DNA of 64,000 bases from assembly GCA_030280995.1 (NCBI GenBank), contig JASXTE010000004.1:11895501-11959500 (forward strand), in the 5' to 3' direction. The position numbers and the translations under genes were made by a program. Positions 44,830 to 56,914 of this stretch are shown here, in pieces (the stretch's first letter is position 1; every line of letters starts with the position of its first letter). The notes under the pieces were generated by a model. It saw nothing but the letters and a program-made list of their open reading frames with translations. It was not told where the DNA came from and did not search any database. The stretch is from Hemileia vastatrix (taxonomy: Eukaryota > Basidiomycota > Pucciniomycetes > Pucciniales > Zaghouaniaceae).

Positions 44830-44837
44830 TCTCTATT

Positions 44838-44847
44838 GGAGGGAGGA
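44838..44847 (+). other. Polypurine tract of element D
   Basis: GGAGGGAGGA directly before TGTGGTC of LTR3, the expected plus-strand primer position. This supports 44848 as the true LTR start. Confidence 0.7.
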
Positions 44848-45936
44848 TGTGGTCTTCCAACATTGGAGGAGCCCTTTTTTGGTTTATTTGGTGGTATTTT
44901 GGTAGGGCTTAAATGGCATTGTTAAATAATTGGGTATTTTTTGGGAATTACACAGCAAATATTGAGACTGTGGGTATTTGGAGGCTACAATTGGATAGCC
45001 CTGGTTTTTCTCTATATTTTATGTCTTGAGGACATTTTTCATAGCATAAGTATTTGGGGGATAATTTCTCACTTTTCATTTTTAAAAGATTGCTGTTGAA
45101 TTTTGTTTTTTGTGATTTATGGGCTAAACTTAAGTCTTAGGGTTAAGTGCTTTGTACCATTGGAAAGAGCAGAATTTTCTTTACATTTCATGTCTCAATG
45201 TTGTTGTAGTGTAATTATGTATTTTAAGGGTTTTAGTAGTTGTAGGTATATTTTCTAAGTAGTTTGGGTGTTTTTGGTGGTTTTCTGGCTTCAGGGTGGT
45301 CAGGCCGCCTCAGGGAGGCTTCCAAGTGCTGGGCGGACTGCCCGACTCAATGCTAGAGGGCTGGAAGCACTTCTAGGGTGGTTTTATGCAATTTGGTGGT
45401 CAGGAAAGTCGGATTTGCAGGTGTGCATGGGCTCTTGATTAGTAGTCTGTGGTATATAGTGAAAAAGACAGTTTGGGGCAACTTTAATTATCATTCAACC
45501 ATCTGGTGGTGATATCCTTGTTCCTCACTCAGTTTTAACTATTTTTGGCCACAATTTGGCTGTGTTTTGTTGCAAGTAAGTTCTTCATTTAACTTTACTT
45601 AGCAACTGTTTTCTCTGTTATAGTCTTGCAAGCTATAGCAAGTATCATTGCTGTCTCTGGTGTGGATTTGCAACCTACATCAAGTATCATTGCTTTCTCT
45701 GGTGTGTACATTAGTCTGCATTTCAGTTCTTTGGTTTGGTAGTCTGTCTGGAGACTACTTTCTTGACTTATCAAGCAGTCAAGAGTGTTTGGAAAAGGGG
45801 CTTTGTGGTAACAGGAACCAATTTACTCTAACAGGTAAATCTCAATCTATTTTTTAAAGGGACAGGGGTTTTTCTTCTGGTTTTACTCCAACTCCCTTGG
45901 TCAAGGCCTATAGCTAGTACTATAAGATTGTCTACA
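44848..45936 (+). repeat. 3' LTR of element D (LTR3)
   Basis: TGTGGTCTTCC...GATTGTCTACA, 1089 bp, TGT/ACA ends. Its last 546 bp match LTR1 with few differences. Confidence 0.85.
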
Positions 45937-46007
45937 GTTTCAGCTGATAAACCTAAAGGAAAGGCTAACAATGTTGTATATACTGAAGTGCTCAAGGGTA
46001 ATGTCTA
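45937..46007 (+). pseudogene. Possible Helitron helicase continuation
   Basis: Directly after LTR3 the frame reads VSADKPKGKANNVVYTEVLKG. This fits the spacing between the GGRTAHSR motif and the Walker B segment of Pif1-like helicases, with VVYTEV in the place usually held by IIWDE. It would continue the Helitron broken at 32394. Short and decayed. Confidence 0.35.
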
Positions 46008-49000
46008 ATTTATGTTCTGGATGAGCTAAGTTTATTGATTAATATGAGAAAAAAATTGTGTTTAGAATATCACAGATACTTCCCTCTCATCTCTTTCTCA
46101 ATACAATGAAACTAAAATTCTGATTCCAGACCAAAATTCCAGAAATCTTGTTCCACTTAAAATATACACACATATGTATATTAAACACTATTATTACATA
46201 AATACAGGCTGCAGGTGTGGATTTATAATCATGCCTATCATGCAATTTGCCCAGAACACAGGCCCAAACATCCAGACCAAAGGTCCCAATGTGTGTGCAT
46301 GGCTTCTGACTGTCTGTATAGCACACTTGTGGTAGGCTTGATCAGATTAAATATTATAGTTAATTTTCTCTGAATAAATAAAATGCTTTCATAATACTCA
46401 TCATGGAGAGTTTTAAAATTGGAAAATTTTCCCTCACACTTCTACACTTGAATTTGACTAGTGACTTATTATAAAAATGTGGGTCAGATTCAAATTCAAA
46501 TTAGAATTATTTATAGTTTTTACTGTTAAAACACATATAATTATATTAATAATAATTATTTATTGTGAATTCACAGATTTTGTAAGTATAATTTATTGTA
46601 TTACCACTATATATAATTTGTTCACATATTTTACTATATTCCATGGTCTGCTAAGCTGAAAAAATATCCTTTCATATAATTTAGATATGATTTTAAATCT
46701 CAAAATATATCTTTTAAAAGTTTTTGGACCATTGGTTAACTAATAATTACCTAATTAAAAATATATAAAGTTTTTCAGTGACCACAAAATCCCATGAGCA
46801 ATAATTCACTTTAGAGTACCACTCTTACCTATTATCAATACCTAATATTATTCAATTAGTCAGTGGATTGCTAAATATTTAAGCCATTATTTCTTATTCA
46901 TAGTGGGAATTCAACAATCAATCCAACCTTTACTTATAATAAATGTAAGAAACTACCATTGATAATTTAAAAAAAGGAAAATTAGAGAGTAAGGGGAAGA
47001 AATGAGAGAAAAAGGAAAGTTCAATCAGAAATTATATTAAAAAAGAATCAAAAAAAAAGGCATTACAATCAGCAATTAAACAACAAAAAATGAAAAAGTG
47101 GCTTGCCTTGAGAGCTGAAGAGTGAGAAGTATTAGAACCAAAAAAGAGGGGTGAAAGTGAGAAATCCAAATAATTTAAGATATCATAGTGAGAAAAAATC
47201 TTAGAAAGGTTAAGCGATTTCAAATTTTATGAAATTTCAAGTCTTGGAGCTTAACCAAAACAAATGAGACCTGGAAATTTGTGATATTCATTGCAAAAAA
47301 GTGAACAGTGATAATCACTAATGGTAAGTGTATGATTATGTGTTTGATTAAGTGCTGATAAGTCACATACCTCACATTTATGAATAAACCCTTAAGGAAT
47401 ATGTGAAAAAAATCTAGGTATTGGCATTTTTGTACCTATTTTTGGAATATTATTTACTAGTGCTGACTAATAATGATGAAGATGTAAAGTGGTTATATGA
47501 CTTGTTTGAAAAAAAAGAAGACACATTTGGGAATAAATACAATGCTGAAATAAACCTATCCAGGGAATGTGTATTACATTTTTATGGTGTTTTTGGTACC
47601 TTTCTTATGGTGTGTTTATGTGGTGTATTTGGTAAGGTTTGAGAGCCCCTAGTGAGTACAAATTGATAGTCCTTATTTTAGATAAATGGGTTCTCAACTA
47701 AAGCTAATATTTTTTTTTTGGATCAACTTGTGCTAAGTGTAGGACAAACTGGGATTCAATCAAAGTATAATCTCAGACTAAATTTTACTCTAATATTTTC
47801 TCAATATGGTTTTTATGCTGGTTATAATCCAGGAATAAATTAGGGGAAACATGGAGCTCAAAGAATGAGAACTTCTAGAAGATAACTCCTTTATTTCCTG
47901 TTGTGTATTATTTCAGATTTTATGAGGGGGAAGCTTTCAGAACTCTGGGTTTTTAGACTGGTTTAATTAAGTGAAATAAGATCTCAGATTCCTTAATTGC
48001 AGTGTAAATTTAAGGAATAAAAGTGTACTTATTCTATGAAAGGTCTTTGTACATCATGAATAAAAATATTTAATGAGGTTTCATCATTTTTTTATTATTT
48101 CTAACATAAATAATGTCATTAGAAACTGAAGAAAAAATTAATTTAATATTTATAAGGATTTCAAAATTTATATTTAAGCTTTAATTCTATTAATATTATC
48201 TCTTAATATTTTTCTACAACCTGTTAACTTTGGCCATTATAATAGGAGGTGTCAGTGTTTTTGTTTGACCCACATTTTTGAGGTGAAAAAGTAGGTTCCC
48301 AAAAGCTGCATTGTTGTTATCCTGTGATATTTCATGGAAAATAGAGAAATTTTAATAAAAGAATTGATGATAAATAATTTGTGTGGAGCTGAAAACATGA
48401 GATGCACGTTTGGTGAGAATAACAGGGAATCCTGGTGCAATTTGCACTGTGGTTTAGCATTCATCAAGGTGTGATATTTCAATATATTTTAAGCCACTGG
48501 TGGATCAGTTAAACAGATAGAAGACTGAAAAGATTTATGTAGTATCCTTTTTTGTTCTTATTTCAAATATTAACTTTTGGGAATGACATAATTCTTTCTG
48601 TTCTTAGACCAAGTGAAAGGTGGACTGAATACAAAAAATGGACTTTTTTCATTGTTCTTCAAATCAATGAAGTCTGGATAAAATAAAAAGACAAACCAAA
48701 GAAAGAAGAAGAAGATGTATATAATGTGACAGATATTTAAATTGGCTTCTTTAAAAAGATTTTCAATGTATAAAACAAAGCTATAAATATACAAACAAAG
48801 GCAAATATACATAAAACTGGAAAAAATATCTAGCACCCTACTTTAATATTTCACAGGATGAAAAAAAAGTGCACTAAAAATTTAATATTTTATCTGGATT
48901 TGTTCAAAAATTACTTCTGTGGCTCTGGTAATAAATTGGAAAGAGCTTTTTACATGCATTTGTGAGAAAAAGGAAGACAAGTCACACATCTAAATTTATT

Positions 49001-50565
49001 TCATGGTTGAGGCAAGATTCACAGACTGAAATCTAACAGGGACAAAGATAAAACTTTTAAAAAATGGTGCTCTATACTTTCCCTTGTGTTTTTTTCTTCT
49101 AAAAACAGTTTTTGTTGCTTTCTTACTCCTAAAAATTATTCTGAACTTTATCATATAATTTTTCATAGCTGAGGGATACTTAAACTGCCTAATTTATAGT
49201 GCTTTGTATCAGCTATTATCTATTTGCACAATTTTCTGTAAAGATATTTTTGGATTCATATAAAATCATCTAGAAAATAGTTAAAATTAATTCAAACAAT
49301 AAAGCTAATCATAGAAAGCTTTTGGTAGTCTTGCTTCTCATCTTTTACTAAAAATATAGGCTGGTTGACCCAAATTCAAAGCTTTGGTGGGGGATAGGAT
49401 GCAAGACATCCAAAATCTATCTAGTATTATATTTATCTTGTGGAAAATGTAACTTAAGATTTATATTATAGCTGAAGTATTATAGCTCAGAATTTCTGAA
49501 TCATGTATCCACCAAAATGAGATCTATAGCACATAGGAAGACTCACTTAGACTAAATTATCTTAATAATAGATTGCACATTATAAAATGGTAACTACTAT
49601 CACTTAAGAAGATTTTCAAGAGTACTTCTAGCAATCCCTTATGTTTCAATTTTTTAGAAAAATTTTGGGAAACTTCTAGGAAGGAAGATGAAAAAATATT
49701 GAAAATTATTTTTGTCATAGATTGAACCCAGGGTGAATAGTACTTGATCCCAGCTTGATCAGACCTTCAGAATTACATTGAAAATCAGTTAAGTCCAGTT
49801 TCATCAAAGTTATGGATAATGAATATAAAATATAAATCTCAAATATTCAATATTAATTACACATATGAAATATAAATTATCCATATTAGATATTCATATA
49901 TCATGTACAGTGGGTTGCAACAAGCTCTTGAAATTTTTCTTTGCTCCATTTCAACCTCAAAATACATTTTTCTTGATATAGCAACTAACATTCTGAATTT
50001 TAAAAGCCCTTAGATTTCCTGGATGATAATAAAAATTGCATTAATTTTGCTTCTTTAAAAAAGCAAAACTTTTTATTTCAGGGCTGTTTCTGGTCACCTT
50101 CCTTGAAGCCCATAGAAAAAATCAAAAAAACGTTAGACTTTTTCAATATTTAACTCAAAACTTTGTGAGTGAAACAGTATAAAACTGCATATAATCATTG
50201 GGAAGGAGGAAATAAACTGAAATTCAAAATTTTTGAGGTATTTGATATCATTTACATTGAGTAAGAGATGGAGGAAGTGGTTGTTTTGTATGATCCTATG
50301 CATAAAAATTTTCAAATACCTGCTTTTTTGATACTATCTAATAAAAATGATAGCTTAAAAACTCTTTTTATAATTTAATTTTTGGTGTGACCCTCATTTA
50401 CTAAATTCAACAATAATTAGCTTTGAAACATGAGAATAGCATTTTTATAATAGCTGATAGCTCATATAAATGATATTAAAAAAACACTAAAAAAAATTAA
50501 TCAAAAAAAATCAATTATTTATACTTGGCTACCAGTAGTTAGCTCCACCAGAAGAATCAACAACT
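46008..50565. other. AT-rich, gene-free stretch
   Basis: No supported gene. 47715-47905 resembles 58203-58395 (GATCAACT.GTGCT..., AATCT.AGACTAAAT...), an old dispersed repeat of about 190 bp. The rest shows only low-complexity AT sequence and short spurious ORFs. Confidence 0.4.
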
Positions 50566-50690
50566 ACCATAATATATATTGGGGGGACTTGCTAGAATTT
50601 CCTCAACTTTAACTTAGATTGAACTCATATGAAATTTGGCCTCAACTTATTCTGAGAAGACACTAAATTGGGATTGAATGTCAACTCTTA
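50566..50690. mobile_element. Degenerate CACTA-like MITE end
   Basis: ATATTGGGGGGACTTGCTAGAA then TCCTCAACTTTAACTTAGATTGAACTCAT matches the left end of the 53260 and 55280 copies. No right end found. Confidence 0.45.
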
Positions 50691-51224
50691 CTTCTTTAAA
50701 AATGTAATTGAATATTTTCTAAAAGCTACTGAGAGTGAAATGAAACAATTTTAAAATTTAAATGATAGTAATTCAGCAATTATTTAGTAAAAAATTAAAT
50801 TATTATCACATATGTTAAATCAAGTATTTAAAATTACATTTCAAGATTGCACTGAAAACCTTTGAAAATTCTTGATTTTACAAGTATTTATTTTATTCTA
50901 ATTAAAAATTTATGTATAAACATTGAAAAATTTTAAACATGAAGATTAACCATATGATATTGAAGAAAGTATTATACCAGAATATTTCACTTTATGATTT
51001 TTGGAAAAATCATAAAAATTGATGATATTTTAGATCCATTCTATGATCTTTCAAGAATATGAAACACTATTTTAAATATAAGATATATGAAATTTGATAT
51101 ATGCATATTAATTTGTACTCAGTGTGTAAGTCTGAATCAAAAATGCATATATATGATGAAAGTGATATTGAATATTCGTACTTAAAAGAAATAAGTATAA
51201 GCATATTGATATTGAATATTATTA
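50691..51224. other. AT-rich gap
   Basis: Nothing recognisable. Confidence 0.4.
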
Positions 51225-51420
51225 GGGGGTATCAAAGTTAGACATCTTCCATTTCAAAATACCTCTTTTTTCCACCAAATCAACCATGATTTTTTTTAAA
51301 TATGTCATATTGTGCCCCAAAAACACCTTTTTACTGATAATTAATGTCAAGTTTTTGGGTTTCTTTTTGTGTTGTGAAATACCTTTTAAATAATCACAAA
51401 TTTCTAACTTTGATACCCCC
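51225..51420. mobile_element. Tc1/mariner-type MITE, 196 bp
   Basis: Perfect terminal inverted repeats GGGGGTATCAAAGTTAGA and TCTAACTTTGATACCCCC, flanked by TA on both sides (51223-51224 and 51421-51422), the Tc1/mariner target duplication. No coding capacity. The intact ends suggest a young copy. Confidence 0.85.
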
Positions 51421-52044
51421 TATTACGTGTATTAACATTGAATATGCATATGAAAAAAATAAACCATATTTAATTTGAGTATGCATTTTTATATTGAATA
51501 AAAATATCCATATTCTAATTTAGTATTATTATTTTTTTACATATTTGATATGTAGATTTGATTCAGTATATTTTATTTTACTCAATTTCTGTTTATTATA
51601 TTATATTATATTTTACTGATTTTTTTTATTGTTTTTTTTCATTCATTTTTAAAAAAAAATTAATATTTATTTTCTTTGATTTAATAACATTACAATATAT
51701 TATACTATATTACATATTATACTATATTACATTTTATTATATGTTATATTATGATATACTTTTTGATTTAAGTTTTATTTAACTTGATTTTATTTATTGA
51801 TTTAATCTAATGATAATTCTTATTAATTTTTTTAATATAGTATCATTCTCATCATGTTTTTTTTTAATTTCATATACATTTATTTTATATTATTAATTTA
51901 CAGGAATTGTTCTTACTTATTTAATTGTTTTTATTTTATTAAAATATTATATATTTTTTTTAATTTATCTCATCTCTTTTTATTGTATTTAATGAATAAT
52001 TATTAACAGCCATTCAACAGCATACATGTGGTAAAAAAGGCTGA
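51421..52044. other. AT-rich gap
   Basis: TTATATT-type low-complexity sequence. No gene. Confidence 0.4.
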
Positions 52045-52460
52045 TAAGATCTGATGTATGGCCATAACTCAGAGATCACATGCAAAACACTGGGTGGTAA
52101 ACTCTGATGTTTGGCCAAACAAAAGAGTCCATATGCATAAAATTGGAAGGTGAACTTTGATGTATGGCTGAACGTCAGAGCTCACATGCATAAAACTGGG
52201 TGGTGAGCTCTGATGTTTGTCCAAATAACAGAGTTCACTTTCATAAAATTGGCTGGTGAAATCTTTTGTTCAGAAATACATCAGAGTTTAACTGCCAATT
52301 TTATGCATGAAAACTCTGTTGTTTGGCCAAAAATTAGAGTTCACAAACCAATTTTAACCATTTGAACTCTGATGTTTTGCTGAGAATCAGAGTTCACCAT
52401 CCAAGTTTTGGCATGTGAACTCTTTTGTATGACCATAAAGCAGAATCTGTGTGTAAAATT
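52045..52460. repeat. 53-bp tandem repeat with one inverted unit
   Basis: About eight units beginning TCTGATGTTTGGCCAAA and containing CAGAGTTCAC and CATAAAATTGG. One unit near 52267-52318 is in inverse orientation. The unit is partly self-complementary (AACTCTGATG against CATCAGAGTT). Confidence 0.8.
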
Positions 52461-53259
52461 GAAGATCAAATAATTAAATTAAGGTCTAATATGATTTAAT
52501 GAGATACAGTAAAATAAATTAAATAGTGTGGAATAGAACTAAAATAATTGAAACAGAAAAAAACAAAGAATAATATAATATTAAATTATATAGTAAAATA
52601 TAATAAAAGTAATGGGAATTAGTTAAAATAACAAAAAATAAAATAAAGTTGATATTTTTTTCAGAATGGGACACAAAAATGAAGAAAATTTTTCATCATA
52701 TTTTGAAAATTACTAAATAAAATTTTATTTTCTGGTCATGATATTAATTAAATTTAGGTGAAATATAAGAGAAAATTTAATATTATAGCAAGTATATTTA
52801 TAATGAAATTGAAAGCTTGTAAAACTAATTATGAAGTATCTTTATTGTAAATTAAATATTAGTTTGTGAAAAATTCTCTGATAGACCTCATCTTATTGCA
52901 ATAAAATTCAAGTTTATTAAATTATACTCATTGTTTTTATATAATTATGTAGTTAGATTTTGAACTTACCCATTACATTATAAAACAGTTTTGTAGTATA
53001 AAAAAATTATTAATTTAAAGAATAAAAATATGCTTATATTTAAACTTGTGTTAAGAGATTTTCATTTCCAGAATGAAATCTGGAGTTCAATCTTATATAC
53101 ATCAGGAATGAAATTTTTTTTTTTTTTGAAAGATGAAAAAAATTCTTAAGATATATTTTTATTAAAGAAGGGGATTTGAAAAATAATTTTTCATACATAA
53201 TCCTAAGATAATTATGGTAAAATCAACTTGAAATTATGTGCTTGATTCTATAAAAACTA
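52461..53259. other. AT-rich gap
   Basis: Low-complexity AT sequence. No supported feature. Confidence 0.4.
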
Positions 53260-53519
53260 CACAACACATTATGGGGGAAGACTTACTAGCAAGTCTGCAA
53301 CCTTGGATTCAAACTCACCACAGATTGAACACACATTGAGCTATTGACAAAGGAAAATTACAATCAGGGATTAGCACCACTCAGCAGAACAGTTTTGGGT
53401 GGGTGTTCAACTAGAGTTCAGTATGGGTTCAGTATGAGTTCATTCTGAGTTATATCTGAGTTCCATCTGAGTTCAGGTTGGGGACTTGCTAGCATGTCCA
53501 CCCCCTATATTGCATTGTG
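53260..53519. mobile_element. CACTA-like MITE, 260 bp, TSD CTA
   Basis: Begins CACAACACATTATGGGGG and ends CCCCCTATATTGCATTGTG, flanked by CTA on both sides. Near-palindromic GACTTACTAGCAAGTC and GGACTTGCTAGCATGTCC at the ends. The interior has repeated GAGTTC-type motifs shared, inverted, with the 10766 and 55280 copies. Confidence 0.8.
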
Positions 53520-55279
53520 CTAAATTTAATAAATTATGTATATATATAAATATGAAAATTAAGAGCTTAAGCTGAAAATTAAAGCATGTAAACAGTTCTT
53601 GTGTAAAAATTTGAGTTGAATTTAATGGTAATAAAAAACCATTTTTTAACTAAATATCCTCACTTCATAGGAGATTTAAAATCAATGAAGCCATTCCAAT
53701 CCTCATTTTGAAAGATGTGTCATAAATTTTGACTATTTTTTTAAGGTTTAAAGACCTCTTTCCAATTGTCTTAAAGTTTATTTAGAAGTTTTTTATAGTC
53801 ATAGTCATTGAGTGTGGTTCAAGAAATTAATTTATAAAAAAATCATCTCTTTTCCTAATTAAATATTCAATTTTATTAGCTTCTTAATTTTTTTGAGTGA
53901 ATTCTGAAAGAGCTATAAATTTATGCATTATACTTGATCTTTGGTCAATTTTTTGAATCTTTTTTGAAGTGCAGATTAACTGTCATTAATTAAAATAATA
54001 AATTATAACAATAAAAAATTTAAAAAAATGAATATCATAACAATACATTATATTAAACCATGAAATTCTTTATCCTTCTTATTTCATTCTTCTTTATTTT
54101 TAATTAATAATGAATATTTTATTCAAATATATTATTATCTTTGCATGATCTTTTGTAATCATGAATAAATCTTGAAAAATATTTTAAGATTCAAGTTCTA
54201 ATAAACCAAATCAAAATATAAAACAGTGAAATTTTGAGAGTAAAACCACTAAATATTAAATTGAAAGTTTCAATCACTAGGAATTCACCCTTAAATTTTG
54301 GTGTTAAATAGAATGAGTTGTTGGTAAAAATTAAATATTCAAAATTTCAAGTTTGACATTTTTTAAAGACAATGTGATTAATTTTACCTTTCAATATGTG
54401 TACATTAAGAAGATTTATTTCTTTTTAGAATAAGCAGAGGCTAAAACTGAAACTATATTAAATTTTATTTGTATATCAAAACTATTTTTTCTCAATTTTA
54501 TTTTTTTTCAAGATTATTTTTTAAATATATATATATATTTTTTGTGTTGATAAAATAAAAAAATTATCAGTTATGTATTACTTATCTTTCAGCTTCAATT
54601 TAAAAGAATTATTCCTTACAGACTGAGATACTTACACAATTTAAGCTAGTTTTTATGTTAAGAAATTTTTTGAGTTTGTTAATTCACAATATATTTAAGT
54701 ATTTCCTGTAAAATTCAAAGAAAAGCTATCACCCTTAGTACAAGTGCAAAATTTGGCTTTAATTTTTTTTACATAAACATATTTTAAATGATTTTTTCTC
54801 TTATTTTAAATAATTTAATCCTGAAAATGAATTTACTTTTATTCTTTATGAAAAAATAGCTCATCTATTACAACCTGAATTGAATCAGTTTTTTTAATTG
54901 TTTGAATATATTTATATATAATAAGATACACCACACTAGTTGAATTCTTTTTATCAAAATTTTATTGAATAATTTATAAGTCAAATTAAAATCACAAGTT
55001 TTCAGTTTTTGAAAGAGAAAGTGCAATAGTTATTAAATTTTTGCATTACATGTATTTTAACATTTAATTTAATCCCTTTTCTATTTTTTTTACCTTTTGA
55101 AGATAATATCACCATGATTGATATTTAAAATAGTCAATTTTTATCACCATAATATACTGGGTTTTCAATAACTCGACTGAGATAATTTTTTAATATTTTT
55201 AATTTACTCAATTTTTACTTTTTAACTATTTCTCTCCATATTTTTAAATTTACTTATATTTAAATATATATATATAAGA
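53520..55279. other. AT-rich, gene-free stretch
   Basis: Nothing supported. Long A/T runs and short ORFs only. Confidence 0.4.
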
Positions 55280-55540
55280 CACTGCACAATATAGGGGGTG
55301 GACTTGCTAGAAAGTCCCCAACCTGAAATCAGATGGAACTCAGATGGAACTCAGACTGAACTTATACTGAACCCATACTGAACTCTACTTGAACACCCAC
55401 CTAGAATTTTTTGGCTTAGTGGTGTTCATCCCTGATTGTATGGTTCCTTTTTCAATAGCTCAATGTATGTTCAATCTGGGGTTAGTTTGGGTCCAAGGTT
55501 GCAGACTTGCTAGCAAGTCTTCCCCCCATACTGTGTGGTA
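55280..55540. mobile_element. CACTA-like MITE, 261 bp
   Basis: Starts CACTGCACAATATAGGGGG and ends CCCCCCATACTGTGTGGTA (last base probably G to A), flanked by AGA on both sides. The right end keeps GACTTGCTAGCAAGTC. Closely similar to the 10766 copy through its interior. Confidence 0.8.
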
Positions 55541-55861
55541 AGATATATTTTTTAAAAATTAAATATTATTATTTTACTTAAGAAACTTTAAGAAAAATTG
55601 TTTATAATTTTCCAGAAAAATAAATTATAAATTTTTACATGTAAAAAGTTATTTCTCATTTGAAGTTGGCTGGTTTTGAATTATTAATCTTGACTTAAAA
55701 TAATACCTGCAGTAGGATTTGAATATCTTTTAATGTGGAATCAAATCAACATTATTTGAGTTTCAATCTTTCTTCAAAAAGGATTAAATGAAGTTTAAGC
55801 TTCTTTTCACATATGTTTCAACACCAACTCAATTTGAGCTCATTTAATATGAATCGAGTTT

Positions 55862-55906
55862 CAAGGTTGCAGACTTGCCAGCATGTCTGCCCTACATATT
55901 GTGTGG
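55862..55906. mobile_element. Right end of a CACTA-like MITE
   Basis: AAGGTTGCAGACTTGCCAGCATGTCTGCCC..ATATTGTGTGG is the family's right terminus. The left part is not recognisable. Confidence 0.55.
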
Positions 55907-55936
55907 AGAACAGCACACATATGATGTAGTATTTAT

Positions 55937-56914
55937 ACCACTAATCTCTCAAGAGCTTTAGTAGGAAGGACATTACATGCCTTTTGTAAGGATTCCATCA
56001 TTTGTTGTTTGTTTTTTGGATTATAAAATTCATGGATGTTCATTTTCATAACTTTCTTTAGATTTTTTGTTGCATTTAGATCTGGAGAATGAAAAAGCCA
56101 ATCCTCATTTTTTTTTCAAGTTTAAAAGCTTTTGAAAATCCTTAATTTTATGAAAAGTGTAATTAGGAGTGTTATATTCTTGCAGTATCATCCTTTTTTG
56201 TTTGTCATATTTCTCCAAGAATGGGAAGAGTGTGCCAAGGTGAATGTGGACTATCATTGATTGTGCAGTTTGATTCTGAGGGGGGAGAATAAAAATTGGA
56301 AGTTTTATGTTATTAAAAAAATCACCCCAGACCATAAAAGAGGAGCCTCCACTTTTGAATTTTGTCTGAAGGCAGTTTTGTTGAAATTACTTGCCACTTC
56401 TTTGAAAAACACAATGAGACTTTGATGCCTTACCAGCCTCAAAAGATGACTGTTTGATACAAATTACTTTCTTCTAGTTGTCAATAGACCAATTGCAATT
56501 TTCTGGTGAAAAATTGAGGCATCTCTGGAAGTGAGTTTCACAAATGAATGAGTTCTTGGAAGCTGTATGGCTGAAAATGCTCAATTCATGGGCTTGCTTG
56601 CAAAGTGTGCAGGATGAAATTGAGAAGCTTATTGCATTGGATACCTCAGAAAGCTTAATTCCATTATTGGACTTGATGATTCAAAAAAGTTTTTGCAAGT
56701 CACATGGTGTAGTCTTGTGCAGACAACCTGGATGACGTGCAGTTTGTACAGTGCCTCTGTTGCAGTATTGGTCAAGTATTGAGTGAAAATTTGTGTGGTG
56801 AATGATTAAATCATGGGATATATTACTTTGATTACATCCAACCCCCACAATTACAACAATCAAAGCTTTGTTTTTGGTTTTGTGCTGGTGCAGTCTAGCC
56901 CTGAAAGCTGGCAT
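55937..56914 (-). pseudogene. Tc1/mariner transposase relic
   Basis: Minus-strand remains of a full-length DDE transposase, about 325 codons with stops and small frameshifts. In order: N-terminal helix-turn-helix (KALIVVIVGVGCNQSNIS), SILDQYCNRGTVQTARHPG, KTTPCDLQKLF, SIFSHTASKNSFICE, then FSPENCNWSI, KSGGSSFMVWGDFF, LQEYNTPNYTFHK and FHSPDLNATKNLKK. Against the usual Tc1 motifs all three catalytic residues are lost: the WSDES Asp is Lys, the QEDNAP Asp is Tyr, and the Glu of IENLW is Lys. It ends near 55937. Inverted repeats were not found. Confidence 0.75.

Larger units (their letters stand above)
32397..45936 (+). mobile_element. Large Ty3/gypsy element D with antisense genes
   Basis: About 13.5 kb: 5'-truncated LTR (32397-32942), a tRNA-Lys-type primer site, gag-protease, linker, RT, RNase H, integrase (to about 39593), then 5.2 kb of extra sequence with two antisense Cys-cluster genes, hairpin units and a tandem array, a polypurine tract and a full LTR (44848-45936). 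A diverged solo LTR (41405-42496) lies inside. LTR1 and LTR3 differ at roughly 16-18 of 546 positions by eye. Helitron coding reaches 32394 and appears to resume at 45937. Confidence 0.75.

Noticed and set aside
45393..45936. A 544-bp LTR for element D starting TGGTGGTCAGG, which would make LTR1 complete
   Set aside because: A polypurine tract lies directly before 44848, not before 45393, and the solo copy LTR2 spans the full 1.09 kb, so the longer LTR is preferred.
49907..49930. TACAGTGGGTTGCAACAAG as a Tc1-type terminus
   Set aside because: No inverse partner found within 3 kb.
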